64,000 bases of DNA from Thermoanaerobaculia bacterium. GTDB lineage: Bacteria; Acidobacteriota; Thermoanaerobaculia; Multivoradales; J023. How positions within the stretch are numbered: the stretch's first letter is position 1; every line of letters begins with the position of its first letter. Below the pieces are notes generated by a model that made no database searches, was not told where the DNA came from, and saw only the letters and a list, made by a program, of their open reading frames with translations. This document shows positions 8,595 to 17,364 of the stretch, piece by piece. The DNA is taken from NCBI GenBank assembly GCA_030431255.1, contig JAUIJL010000001.1:1054001-1118000 (forward strand). Reading direction: 5' to 3'. Position numbers and translations under genes: made by a program.

Positions 8595-10467
8595 GGTTCC
8601 CGTCCGGCTGCTCGACGCCGACCGGCGGTGGGGTCTCGCCTGCCAGGGCGCCGTCCACCAAAGCCCTGGCCCGAGCTTGAGCATCGGCCCGCACGTCCTG
8701 AAGGTGTCGGCCATAGCTGTCGAAGGCCGCCAGGGGCTCGGCATCGCCCGGCCGTTGTAAGTAGACGGTTTGGGTGGGGAAGGCGAAGCTCACCCCGAGG
8801 TCTTGGGCCAAGCGCATGATGTCCAGGGCCAAGCGATGGCGCTCCCGTAGCTCCGTGGCCCAATCCGGTGTGTGGAAGAACATATAGACCAGCACATCGA
8901 TGGAAGAGGCTGAGAATTGATTCAAATACACCTGAAAGGAATCCTTGCGAGTGTACGGGTGCAAGCGAATCAGCTCCCGGACCCCTTCACAGAACGCCTC
9001 CACTTTGTCTGCCGGCGTGTTGTAGGTCAGCGACAGCATGGTCTTCCAGCGGCGATAGGTGCGGACACCCAGGTTGTCCACAGCGGCCGAGATGAGATTG
9101 GCGTTGGGCAGCGTGATGGTGGAATCGTAGAAGGTTCGAATGCGGGTGGACCGGAATCCGAGCTCCACCACCGTGCCTTCCACGTCACCGACCACCACCC
9201 AATCTCCCACCGAGAACGGGCGATCGAGGATCACCATCAACGAGCCGAATAGGTTGCGCACCGCGTCCTGGGCGGCCAAGGCCAACGCCAAACCGCCGAT
9301 GCCGAGACCCGCCACCAGGCTGGTGATGTCCACGTCCAGGTTGTCGGCGATGAAGACGAAACCCAGAGCCGCCACCATCAGCTTGGAGGATTTGCGGAAA
9401 AGAGGCACGAGCAGGTCGTCGAATCGGTTGACGCTGCGCTCCGCGCGGACTTGGAAGACCGCGGCCACGATATCCACCATCCGATAGGCCGCCCAAACGA
9501 AGGCGGTGGTGACCACGAATTTCACCGCCACCACCAGGACCGTCAGCAGGAAAATCGGCAGCCCGAGCCAGAACAGACCGGGCCACCAGACCAAACCGGC
9601 GGTCAGCAGACCCAGGGGCCGCAGGGCCCGATGCAGCTCGTCCGGATCGATTTGCTCCATGCGCCGGCTGAGGTAGCCTTGGATGGCTGCTTGCACCGAC
9701 CGGGTCACCAGCTGGTCCACAGCCAGACCTAGCAAGATCAGTAGGAAGAGCCCGAGCCACTGCCAGTTTTCGAGCACGAGCGGAGCGGAGAGCAAAGAAG
9801 CGGGCATCTTCGATCGAATCCATTGGGAGAAGGTGAGGGGACCTACGTCCTTCACTCCCTCTACCACCTCTCGACCCCGGACCGCCCTCAGCATCGCGGA
9901 CAGCTGCTCGACCGTCGAGCTGGTGAAAAGCCATCGACCGTGCTCATCCCGGGCGATTCGAACCTCATAATCCTCGATGATCGGCAGGACCCAAGGGGGG
10001 CCCTCCTGACGATTCGGAATCTCGGCGAAGTCGATGAACACCGTGCGATCGAGCACCTCCTTGAGCTGCGCGGCCGCTTCTCGTCCTTGGGCCTTGCGCA
10101 AATCGGCACCCAACGTGCTCAAGTCCAGGGAGAAGGCGCCGCGGTCCAACGGCTCCCATCCCTCGGGGGCTTTTTCCGGGTCGAAAGCCTCCAAGAAGGT
10201 CCTCATGGTCGCCCTGGGATTGCTCAGCTCGGGGGGGACCTCCACCTTAGGCGGAGAGGCAGGCTCGTTGTCTTGGTCGGTGCCGGATGCGTCTTCGGCA
10301 GGAGCGGTTTGGGCGGGTTCCTGGGCCTGAAGATCCGCTGGGCCAAAGGTCATGGTCCAGGCCAGGAGGCCGACCAGAGCTAGCAGGATGCGGAGCGAAC
10401 GAGCCCCTCTCAAAGCGAGGACGGAAGAGAAAGGAGAAAGATGATGGGCACAGCGGCTACAAGGCAT
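8590..10467 (-). CDS. MscS-family mechanosensitive channel with secreted N-terminal domain
   Basis: A 625-residue protein, ATG at 10467. A signal peptide (LRILLALVGLLAWTMTFG) leads into a ~200-residue periplasmic region with an Ala/Glu-rich linker and a predicted globular part. Several transmembrane helices follow (ENWQWLGLFLLILLGLAV, GLPIFLLTVLVVAVKFVV, LMVAALGFVFIADNL). The pore-lining TM3 is seen in GLGIGGLALALAAQDAVRN near residue 390, followed by the MscS beta-domain (FSVGDWVVVGDVEGTVVELG, TFYDSTITLPNANLI). MscS channels open on membrane tension to release solutes during hypo-osmotic shock. The large periplasmic extension makes this an MscK/YbdG-like large variant; its regulatory input is unknown. 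Confidence 0.9.
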   Translation of the reverse strand: MPCSRCAHHLSPFSSVLALRGARSLRILLALVGLLAWTMTFGPADLQAQEPAQTAPAEDASGTDQDNEPASPPKVEVPPELSNPRATMRTFLEAFDPEKAPEGWEPLDRGAFSLDLSTLGADLRKAQGREAAAQLKEVLDRTVFIDFAEIPNRQEGPPWVLPIIEDYEVRIARDEHGRWLFTSSTVEQLSAMLRAVRGREVVEGVKDVGPLTFSQWIRSKMPASLLSAPLVLENWQWLGLFLLILLGLAVDQLVTRSVQAAIQGYLSRRMEQIDPDELHRALRPLGLLTAGLVWWPGLFWLGLPIFLLTVLVVAVKFVVTTAFVWAAYRMVDIVAAVFQVRAERSVNRFDDLLVPLFRKSSKLMVAALGFVFIADNLDVDITSLVAGLGIGGLALALAAQDAVRNLFGSLMVILDRPFSVGDWVVVGDVEGTVVELGFRSTRIRTFYDSTITLPNANLISAAVDNLGVRTYRRWKTMLSLTYNTPADKVEAFCEGVRELIRLHPYTRKDSFQVYLNQFSASSIDVLVYMFFHTPDWATELRERHRLALDIMRLAQDLGVSFAFPTQTVYLQRPGDAEPLAAFDSYGRHLQDVRADAQARARALVDGALAGETPPPVGVEQPDGNP

Positions 10468-10663
10468 GGAAATTCCTCGAGGTATTTGACGCGTCTTGGC
10501 AGGGGGAGGGGATCCGTCGACGGCCCTAGCCTACATGAGAACGGATCGTTATATGCTTCGCCTGCGGGTCGGTCGGTCAATGTGCGCTCAAATCCCCAGC
10601 CACCTTCACCACCCAGCCGACTCATTCCGTTCTGATCCCCGAAACTCCGTTGGAGAATGCTTC

Positions 10664-13267
10664 ATGCCGCAGCGCCACCCTGTGTCGTCCTCAATGCTCA
10701 TTCGGATCTCGTTGCTCCTAGCTTGCAGCTTCGGGCTCCTGTCTCCAACCGCGTACGGTATTCCACTGATGGGGGATGACGAGGTAGAGGCGAGCAAGGC
10801 GTCCGGCGACGCTCCTGAAGAGGGTCTGCCCAGCCTAGAGGAGAAGATTCAGGGGTTGACGGCAAAAGACGGTTTTTTGACCACTTATCCAGACCCGGAC
10901 CACGGCAGCTATTGGTTGCGCTTGCCGGCGCCGACCGAAGGGGACGTCAGCCAACGGTTGCTCTATGTGGAAGGTTTGCGGACCGGTTTGGGCTCCAATC
11001 CGGTCGGCCTCGACCGGGGACAGATCAACAATAGCTACATCATCGACATTCGGGTCCTCGGCAATCGGGTGCTCTTTCAAGCGGCGAATCTCGATTTCCG
11101 GGCCGACACCACCGACCCGGGCGAGCTTCAAGCGACCGCGGAAAGCTTCGCCCCGTCGGTAATTTGGGCCGGGGCAGTGGCGGCAAAAGATGCGGACGGT
11201 GATGTCCTGGTGGATCTAGCGTCATTTCTGGTCCGGGATGCCCACGGAGTCGAGGCCACCACCCGAGAGACTGAGCAGGGCCGTTACGTCTTGGATGCCG
11301 ATCGGTCGGCGGTCGATTTTTCTGCCGCCCTTTCCTTTCCCGACAATCTCGAGCTCGAGGCGCTGCTGACCTACAAGCTGGAAGCCGACGAGCCTGGGGT
11401 GTTGATCGCGGAGACGGCACCCACCGGCAGCTCCTTCAGCCTGGTTCAGCACCACTCCCTGATCCGACTGCCGGACGACGGTTTCGAGCCGCGGGTGGCG
11501 GATCCGAGGATGCCCTTCTTCGGTCCGTCCTATGCGGACTACGCCGCTCCGTTGACCGAGTCGATCCACAAACGGCTGATCGCACGGCATCGATTGATCA
11601 AAAAAAATCCGGGTGCCGAAAGATCCGAAGCCGTGGAGCCGATCGTCTACTACGTCGACCATGGTGCTCCCGAGCCGATCCGAAGCGCGCTCCTGGAAGG
11701 CGCGCGGTGGTGGTCGGAGGCCTTTGAGGCCGCCGGTTTCATCGACGGATATCAGGTCAAGGTTCTGCCCGAGGACGTCCACCCTCTGGATGTGCGGTAC
11801 AACGTCATCCAATGGGTGCATAGATCCACCCGCGGCTGGTCCTACGGCAATGCCATCAGCGATCCTCGAACCGGTGAGATCGTCAAAGGGCATGTCAGCT
11901 TGGGATCTCTGCGGGTGCGTCAGGATCGGTTGATTTTCGAGGGGCTCTTCGGAGCAGAGGCCACCGGCAAAGGGGGGCCGAACGACCCCTTGGAGCTGGC
12001 CTTGGCGAGGATTCGTCAGCTTGCCGCCCACGAGGTCGGGCATACCCTCGGCCTGACCCACAATTTCGCCGCTTCGACCTATGGGGATCGGGAGTCGGTC
12101 ATGGACTATCCCGCCCCTTGGATTCAGGCCCCGGAAGGTGGAGGTCTCGACGGCTCCAAGGCCTATGGAGTCGGGGTCGGAGCCTGGGACGTGATGTCGA
12201 TCCGTTACGGCTACTCGGAGCTGCCGTCGGGAGCCGAGGGGCAGAAGGCCTTGGGCGCCATGGTCCGCGAATCGATCGACCGAGGTTTGCTCTTCCTCAG
12301 CGACGAAGACGCCCGGCCGGCCGGGGCTTCGGATCCCCGGGCCAGCTTGTGGGACAACGGCTCCGACGCCGTCGCCTCCTTGGAAGAGGTGCTGACGGTT
12401 CGACGACGGGCTTTGGACCATTTCGGCTCCGGCAATCTGGCCGAGGGTCGTCCCGTGGCGTTTCTCCAAGAGGTCTTGGTACCGATCTATCTCTACCACC
12501 GCTACCAGCTCGATGCCGCGGTCAAAACCATCGGTGGCATGGAATACACCTACGCCGTCAACGGTGATGGTCAAACCGCGACGGCGCCCATCTCCGCGGA
12601 GCGCCAAGGGCGAGCGCTGGAAGTGGTTCTGCGCCTGTTGGAGCCCGAGGAGCTGGACCTCCCGGACCGGGTCATCGAGCTGATGGCGCCCCGTCCGTAT
12701 CGCTACGAGCGCAATCGCGAGATGTTCGCGGGCTCGTCGGAGCTGTTCTTCGATCCGATGGCTGCGGCGGCCGTCGCCGCGGATCAAGTGCTGGCCTCCC
12801 TCTTGCACCCGGAGCGTCTGGCTCGGGCGGCGGACTTCCACCGTCGACTTTCGATGCTGCCCGGGCCCGAGCAAATTCTGGAAGAGATTTCCACCCGGGT
12901 CTTTGCGGACGCGTCGGAGTCTTCGAGACGTGCCGGTATTCGACGTGAGGTCCAAAGACTCTTTGTCCATCACTTGATGACATTGAGCGCGGATTCAGGG
13001 GTCGTGGGCGAGGTGCGATTCCGAGTGGATCAAGTCTTAGAGAAGCTCAGCGATCGATTGGCGGGTGGGGGAGAGCACGAAAAATGGCTGTCCACATCCA
13101 TTGATCGTTTCTCCGACCGTCCGTTCGTAGCCCACCCGGACGGTGGTGGCGCCCCTCCGGCCCCGCCCGGCAGCCCGATCGGCAGCCCGTTCCGTGACCC
13201 ATTGCATTCGAAGGTTGCGGCACAAGGAGCCCAGGCCATGGGTTGCGGATTCGCGGGTGGGCTGTGA
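10664..13267 (+). CDS. secreted zinc metalloprotease, metzincin-like (DUF4953/DUF5117 type)
   Basis: An 867-residue protein. ATG 10664 is preferred because GGAG lies 8 bases upstream and the N-terminus is a signal peptide (MLIRISLLLACSFGLLSPTAYG). Around residue 456 it has HEVGHTLGLTHN, the HExxHxxGxxH zinc site of metzincins, and DVMSIRYGY shortly after provides the Met-turn methionine. The N-terminal third resembles DUF5117 and the domain around the zinc site resembles DUF4953, families of large secreted bacterial metalloproteases. Function is predicted peptidase activity in the periplasm or outside the cell; the substrate is unknown. The TGA ends one base before the likely start of the glutaminyl-cyclase lipoprotein gene, suggesting an operon. 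Confidence 0.85.
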   Translation: MPQRHPVSSSMLIRISLLLACSFGLLSPTAYGIPLMGDDEVEASKASGDAPEEGLPSLEEKIQGLTAKDGFLTTYPDPDHGSYWLRLPAPTEGDVSQRLLYVEGLRTGLGSNPVGLDRGQINNSYIIDIRVLGNRVLFQAANLDFRADTTDPGELQATAESFAPSVIWAGAVAAKDADGDVLVDLASFLVRDAHGVEATTRETEQGRYVLDADRSAVDFSAALSFPDNLELEALLTYKLEADEPGVLIAETAPTGSSFSLVQHHSLIRLPDDGFEPRVADPRMPFFGPSYADYAAPLTESIHKRLIARHRLIKKNPGAERSEAVEPIVYYVDHGAPEPIRSALLEGARWWSEAFEAAGFIDGYQVKVLPEDVHPLDVRYNVIQWVHRSTRGWSYGNAISDPRTGEIVKGHVSLGSLRVRQDRLIFEGLFGAEATGKGGPNDPLELALARIRQLAAHEVGHTLGLTHNFAASTYGDRESVMDYPAPWIQAPEGGGLDGSKAYGVGVGAWDVMSIRYGYSELPSGAEGQKALGAMVRESIDRGLLFLSDEDARPAGASDPRASLWDNGSDAVASLEEVLTVRRRALDHFGSGNLAEGRPVAFLQEVLVPIYLYHRYQLDAAVKTIGGMEYTYAVNGDGQTATAPISAERQGRALEVVLRLLEPEELDLPDRVIELMAPRPYRYERNREMFAGSSELFFDPMAAAAVAADQVLASLLHPERLARAADFHRRLSMLPGPEQILEEISTRVFADASESSRRAGIRREVQRLFVHHLMTLSADSGVVGEVRFRVDQVLEKLSDRLAGGGEHEKWLSTSIDRFSDRPFVAHPDGGGAPPAPPGSPIGSPFRDPLHSKVAAQGAQAMGCGFAGGL

Positions 13268-13268
13268 C

Positions 13269-14273
13269 GTGACGCCGACAGCGTCTTCGCAACCGGATTT
13301 CTGGATCCCCAGTCGACGCACTAGAATAGGCTTGGTCGGCTGGATCTTACCTATCTTGTTTTTCGTCTTATGTGGCTGCGCCCCTGCAGCGCCGCCCGAA
13401 GCTGATCGAGCAACCGATAGTCAGAATTCGTCCACTTCCCGCAGCGGGGACGCGCACCCATCCGAATCCCCTCGGAGCACGCCTGGCACCGATGACAAGG
13501 ACGCTCCGGGCGGAAGAAGCACTGGCGACCCAGAATCGTCCGTCGGAGACGTGTCGCCCGGAGATATTGTGGAGCAGCTTTCTATTCAGGTCTTGGCTTC
13601 TTATCCCCATGATCCCACAGCCTTCACCCAAGGTTTGATGTGGCATGAGGGGGAGCTTTATGAGTCGACGGGACTTTATGGGCGATCGAGCTTGCGGCGC
13701 ACCGTTCCTGAAAACGGGGAGATCCTCGTTCGTCACAATTTGGAGCGGAATCTTTTTGCCGAAGGGCTGACCCTCGTCGACGACAAATTGGTGCTGCTGA
13801 CCTGGAAGGCCGGTTTGGCCCTCGTCTTTGATCCGGAGACCCTGGAGCCTATCGACCAATGGGGCTACAACGGCGAGGGGTGGGGCCTGACCTTCGATGG
13901 TCGACACCTGATCATGAGCGACGGCTCGCCTCGGATTACCTTCAGAGACCGCAACGATTTCCGCTGGCTTCGCACCGTCGAGGTGACCCTCAACGGCCGT
14001 CCGCTGGCCCAAATCAATGAGCTGGAATTCGTCGACGGCCAGCTCTACGCCAACGTTTGGGGGGAAGACCGCATCGTTCGTTTGGACCCGGAGACGGGCG
14101 TGGTCAACGGGGTCATCCACGCGACCGGGTTGCTGAGCCCCGCGGAGAGCCGTCTGGTCGATGTGCTCAACGGCATTGCCTACGATGCCGGCTCGGCAAC
14201 TTTCTGGCTCACCGGAAAGTTCTGGCCCCGGATGTTCCAGGTCCGATTCGTGCCGGCGGGTGAGTCCTCCTGA
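13269..14273 (+). CDS. glutaminyl-peptide cyclotransferase, lipoprotein
   Basis: A 334-residue protein. GTG 13269 follows the protease stop directly; TTG 13332 is an alternative closer to the hydrophobic segment. VGWILPILFFVLCGC ends in a lipobox (LCGC), so the mature protein should be a lipid-anchored lipoprotein with a Ser/Pro/Gly-rich linker. Residues ~100-330 match the plant and bacterial five-bladed propeller glutamine cyclotransferase family: SYPHDPTAFTQGLMWHEGEL, YESTGLYGRSSLR, NGEGWGLTFDG, INELEFVDGQLYANVW, VDVLNGIAYD. These enzymes convert N-terminal glutamine to pyroglutamate on exported proteins. Position directly behind a secreted protease suggests co-expression, perhaps for N-terminal protection of exported proteins, which is inference. 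Confidence 0.88.
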   Translation: MTPTASSQPDFWIPSRRTRIGLVGWILPILFFVLCGCAPAAPPEADRATDSQNSSTSRSGDAHPSESPRSTPGTDDKDAPGGRSTGDPESSVGDVSPGDIVEQLSIQVLASYPHDPTAFTQGLMWHEGELYESTGLYGRSSLRRTVPENGEILVRHNLERNLFAEGLTLVDDKLVLLTWKAGLALVFDPETLEPIDQWGYNGEGWGLTFDGRHLIMSDGSPRITFRDRNDFRWLRTVEVTLNGRPLAQINELEFVDGQLYANVWGEDRIVRLDPETGVVNGVIHATGLLSPAESRLVDVLNGIAYDAGSATFWLTGKFWPRMFQVRFVPAGESS

Positions 14274-14336
14274 GCTCTCTCTCGGGGCGCGTCGGCGTGC
14301 CGACACCGGGGGAGCCGACCTTCACCCTAGCCGCAA

Positions 14337-14391
14337 TTTCACCGCGATGATTTCACGGCGATAATTTCACGGCGATGATTCACTGCGATGG
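14337..14391 (+). repeat. 14-bp tandem repeat, four copies
   Basis: Units TTTCACCGCGATGA, TTTCACGGCGATAA, TTTCACGGCGATGA and a 13-base TTCACTGCGATGG lie end to end in the gap between two convergent genes. Confidence 0.85.
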
Positions 14392-14395
14392 ATCC

Positions 14396-15184
14396 CTACT
14401 CAGGCTCGGGCCCTGCTTGCAGGCTTCGACTGCGCTCAAAGAGCACGATCGCCGCGGAGACCGTGGCGTTTAAGGATTCCACTCGGCCGGACATGGGGAT
14501 GGTGACCGAAAGGTTGGCCAGCTCCAACGCCTCCCGAGAGACACCAGGTCCTTCCGCACCCACCACCAGAACCCAGGTTTCCCGCCAGCTCAGCTGATAA
14601 AGAGAGGTGCCCTCTCTGGGCGCGAGGGTCGCCCAAGTGGGGGAGAGGGCTTCGAGGTGGAGATGGAGATCTTTCGGGGAGACCCCCGAAGCATAGGGCA
14701 GGCGGAGCAAGCTTCCCGCTGAAGCCCGCAGCGCCCTGGGGTGTCCGACGAAACAAGAACCCGGACCGGTGATCAGAGCGTTGGCCCCCGCCGCTTCCGC
14801 GACCCTCGCGAGGGCTCCCAAATTTCCCGGATCCTGAATGCCGTCGGCGAAGACATAGAGCCCGTTCCGCTGGATCTCGATCCGGTCCAGCCCCGAAGGC
14901 GGCAGCTCGGCGATGGCCAGAATCCCGCGCGGTGAATCGCTGTCGCACAGCTCAACCAAGAGCCGGGGATCGATCCACAAGGGGGGACGGTCCAGGCGCT
15001 CGGCCAGCCCAGCGCCCGTCGGGCTGCTGAGAAAATCGGGGACCGCCAAGACCGCTTCGAGAGGCAAACCTTCCGACAAGGCTTCGTTGACCAAATGGGG
15101 CCCCTCGAGCAAAACCCGCGGTCCTTTACTTCGGCGAAGGCGGCGAATATCCTTCACCCATCTATTCTGTCGACTATTGATCAT
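14396..15184 (-). CDS. TrmH/SpoU-family RNA 2'-O-methyltransferase
   Basis: A 262-residue protein if started at ATG 15184 (MINSRQNRWVKDIRRLRRS); upstream in-frame ATGs at 15205 and beyond are possible. The N-terminal substrate-binding part (VLLEGPHLVNEAL) is followed by the SPOUT catalytic fold with its motifs: VFADGIQDPGNLGALARVAE (motif 1), VVGAEGPGVSREAL (motif 2) and IPMSGRVESLNATVSAAIVL (motif 3). The family uses S-adenosylmethionine to methylate ribose 2'-OH in rRNA or tRNA, and the N-terminal domain suggests an rRNA target. The start codon overlaps head-to-head with the start of the plus-strand gene in the shared CATG at 15182-15185. Specific nucleotide target cannot be told. Confidence 0.87.
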   Translation of the reverse strand: MINSRQNRWVKDIRRLRRSKGPRVLLEGPHLVNEALSEGLPLEAVLAVPDFLSSPTGAGLAERLDRPPLWIDPRLLVELCDSDSPRGILAIAELPPSGLDRIEIQRNGLYVFADGIQDPGNLGALARVAEAAGANALITGPGSCFVGHPRALRASAGSLLRLPYASGVSPKDLHLHLEALSPTWATLAPREGTSLYQLSWRETWVLVVGAEGPGVSREALELANLSVTIPMSGRVESLNATVSAAIVLFERSRSLQAGPEPE

Positions 15185-15893
15185 GGGTGACGATATTAAG
15201 GGCATCTGGCATCGTTTCCAATCCGGATTGGACGTCACTGTAGCGGTGCGGGGTCATGCGCCGGAGAAGAGCTTGGGAGTCCGCGATGGATTCCTTCGCT
15301 ATTTGCACGACGTGCTGCAAGACGCGCCTCCGCTCACCGTGCGCATCCATCAAGTCGAAGGCAAGCCCGAGCTGCCGATGACCGATTCAGATTCCTTGAC
15401 GGCGGCGCGGGAGCTGGTCCGGCTCACGCGGCAGGAGCAACCCGAGACGTTTTTCGTGGTCGCCTGCGAGGAAGGGCTTTCCGAGGTCGTCGTCGAAGGT
15501 CCCTCAGCCGGCCGCACCTCGGCCGGCCGCACCTCAGCCGGCCGCACCTCAGCCGGCCGCACCTCAGCCGGCCGCACCTCAGCCGGCCGCACCGTTCGAC
15601 ACTTGGTCAAAAGCTGGGCCGTGGTCGACCTACAAACCGGCGGTCAACCCAGCGCTTATGAGCAGGCATGGGGTTGTAGCGGGGGCGTGCAGATCCCCGA
15701 CTCGGTGCTCGGCACGGTGAGCGATTCTCCCGTCGGATTCAGAACCGGGCCGTCGCCGGTCTTTCCCAGCACCCGCCGCGGACAAGGTTTGGTTCAGGCG
15801 ATCACCGGCAACCTGGAAAACCGACGGAGCACCACCGGCCAAGCCGTCTTCTACGCTCTATGTAGTCTCTTCTACGGACGTCTCTCCAGCTAG
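15183..15893 (+). CDS. hypothetical protein with a pentapeptide (SAGRT) tandem repeat
   Basis: A 236-residue protein starting at ATG 15183; no good ribosome-binding site is visible. I do not recognise the family. The N-terminal ~100 residues look globular (LDVTVAVRGHAPEKSLGVRD, FFVVACEEGLSEVVVEG). Then a run of six SAGRT units (residues ~108-137) encoded by perfect or near-perfect 15-bp repeats interrupts the sequence, and a second globular part continues (VRHLVKSWAVVDLQTGG ... VFYALCSLFYGRL). The even codon usage on both sides and lack of stops argue for a real gene rather than a shadow. It is divergent from the RNA methyltransferase gene and upstream of metK. Confidence 0.55.
   Translation: MGDDIKGIWHRFQSGLDVTVAVRGHAPEKSLGVRDGFLRYLHDVLQDAPPLTVRIHQVEGKPELPMTDSDSLTAARELVRLTRQEQPETFFVVACEEGLSEVVVEGPSAGRTSAGRTSAGRTSAGRTSAGRTSAGRTVRHLVKSWAVVDLQTGGQPSAYEQAWGCSGGVQIPDSVLGTVSDSPVGFRTGPSPVFPSTRRGQGLVQAITGNLENRRSTTGQAVFYALCSLFYGRLSS
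15504..15593 (+). repeat. 15-bp tandem repeat, six copies, inside a coding region
   Basis: Six consecutive units of TCAGCCGGCCGCACC; only the second differs (TCGGCCGGCCGCACC). The length is a multiple of three, so copy-number change would keep the frame and alter a run of SAGRT pentapeptides. Confidence 0.95.
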
Positions 15894-15915
15894 CTCAGAG
15901 CCCGGGTCGATTCAA

Positions 15916-15945
15916 TTGACCCTATTTTTGGGGGTCTGGTAGGAT
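15916..15945 (+). promoter_or_regulatory. probable sigma-70 promoter of metK
   Basis: TTGACC at 15916-15921 and TAGGAT at 15940-15945, separated by 18 bases, lie about 195 bases upstream of the metK start in otherwise non-coding DNA. This leaves a leader of roughly 190 nt with several short hairpins (for example CTCGGC..GCCGAG near 16012-16028). I could not match the leader to a known SAM riboswitch. Confidence 0.55.
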
Positions 15946-16139
15946 CCCGCCCTCAACGGTGTCTTTCACACCTACCGCGAGACCGCAAATCCCAAAAAGC
16001 GAGCTCAGCTCTCGGCCTCGAGCCGAGATTCACCGCCGGCGCGGCACGAGCATCACCCCGCACGCATAAAAGAACGAGCGAGCTTCCGCGCCCCAAGACC
16101 GGCCCTACTTGATGACCTTCCCGAAGGAGTGTCTGTGTT

Positions 16140-17288
16140 ATGACAGAGGCGAGCAGTTATCTTTTTACGTCCGAATCGGTCACGGAAGGCCATCCCGACA
16201 AGGTCTCCGACCAGATTTCCGATGCCGTTCTCGACGAGGCGTTGAATCAGGACCCCAACAGCCGTGTGGCTTGTGAGACGTTGGTCAACACAGGTCTCGT
16301 CGTTTTGGCCGGTGAGATCACCACCAACGGCTACATCGATTTTCCGGGTATCGCGCGGCAGACCATCAAAGACATCGGTTACACCGACGCTTCCATGGGC
16401 TTCGACTACAACAGCTGCGCCGTGTTGTCGGCCATCGATCCCCAGAGCCCCGACATCGCCATGGGCGTCGATCCGGGTGGTGCCGGTGATCAAGGTCTGA
16501 TGTTCGGTTACGCCTGCCGCGAAACCGACGAGCTCATGCCCCTTCCGATCACCCTCGCGCATCATCTGACACGCAGCCTGGCCACCGTGCGCAAGGCCGG
16601 TGAGCTGTCATGGCTCCGCCCGGACGGCAAGAGTCAGGTCACCGTGGAATACGAGGGCACCACCCCGAAACGCGTCCACACTGTGGTGATCTCCACCCAG
16701 CACAATCCCGACGTGACCCAGGAAGATATTCGCACAGGCATCATCGACAAGGTCATTCGCCCCACGGTGCCCGCCCATCTTTTGGACGACGATGTGATCT
16801 TCCACGTCAATCCCACCGGCCGGTTCGTGGTCGGTGGCCCGCAAGGGGATTGCGGTCTGACCGGCCGCAAGATCATTGTCGACACCTACGGTGGCATGGG
16901 CGCCCACGGCGGCGGTGCCTTCTCCGGCAAAGACTCCACCAAGGTCGATCGCTCCGCGAGCTACATGGGACGCCACATTGCCAAGAATCTCGTCGGTGCC
17001 GGTCTAGCCGAACGGGTCCTCGTGCAGTTGGCTTACGCCATCGGCGTCGCCGACCCGGTGTCGATCCACGTCGACACTTACGGCACCGGCACGGTCGATG
17101 ATCGTCGCCTGGAAGCGGTGGTCCGCGACATCTTCCCGCTGACGCCCAAGGGCATCATCGACCACCTCGAGCTGCGCCGTCCGATCTTCCGTCCCACCGC
17201 CGCCTACGGTCACTTCGGCCGCGACGAGGAAGGATTTACTTGGGAGCACCTCGACCACGTCGACGATCTCAAGTCCGCCGTCGGCTGA
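16140..17288 (+). CDS. metK: S-adenosylmethionine synthetase
   Basis: A 382-residue protein with GGAG eight to ten bases upstream of ATG 16140. It makes SAM from methionine and ATP in the cytoplasm. Signature segments are present: [20 protein letters not shown] at the N-terminus with the catalytic His and metal Asp, [16 protein letters not shown] (signature 1, ATP binding), [17 protein letters not shown], and [20 protein letters not shown] (signature 2, the P-loop-like glycine motif with catalytic Lys). Length is normal for the bacterial family (~380-400). It appears to be monocistronic, with its own promoter upstream and a strong terminator downstream. Product SAM would feed the several SAM-dependent enzymes in this window (TrmH, MiaB, methyltransferase). 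Confidence 0.98.
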   Translation: MTEASSYLFTSESVTEGHPDKVSDQISDAVLDEALNQDPNSRVACETLVNTGLVVLAGEITTNGYIDFPGIARQTIKDIGYTDASMGFDYNSCAVLSAIDPQSPDIAMGVDPGGAGDQGLMFGYACRETDELMPLPITLAHHLTRSLATVRKAGELSWLRPDGKSQVTVEYEGTTPKRVHTVVISTQHNPDVTQEDIRTGIIDKVIRPTVPAHLLDDDVIFHVNPTGRFVVGGPQGDCGLTGRKIIVDTYGGMGAHGGGAFSGKDSTKVDRSASYMGRHIAKNLVGAGLAERVLVQLAYAIGVADPVSIHVDTYGTGTVDDRRLEAVVRDIFPLTPKGIIDHLELRRPIFRPTAAYGHFGRDEEGFTWEHLDHVDDLKSAVG

Positions 17289-17306
17289 TCCGAGATCATC
17301 GACCGA

Positions 17307-17348
17307 GAAAACGCCGGTGGGGGAGACTCCGCCGGCGTTTTCTTTTTT
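17307..17348 (+). terminator. rho-independent terminator after metK
   Basis: An 11-bp perfect stem (17307-17317 with 17332-17342, arm GAAAACGCCGG) and 14-base loop, followed by six T residues at 17343-17348. A-run on the 5' side may let it also serve the convergent lptF-lptG gene. Confidence 0.85.
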
Positions 17349-17364
17349 GAGAGTGCCGCGAGCG

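Noticed and set aside
15946-16139. SAM riboswitch in the metK leader
   Set aside because: The leader contains short hairpins but I could not lay out the conserved core of SAM-I, SAM-II or SAM-IV; stated only as a structured leader.
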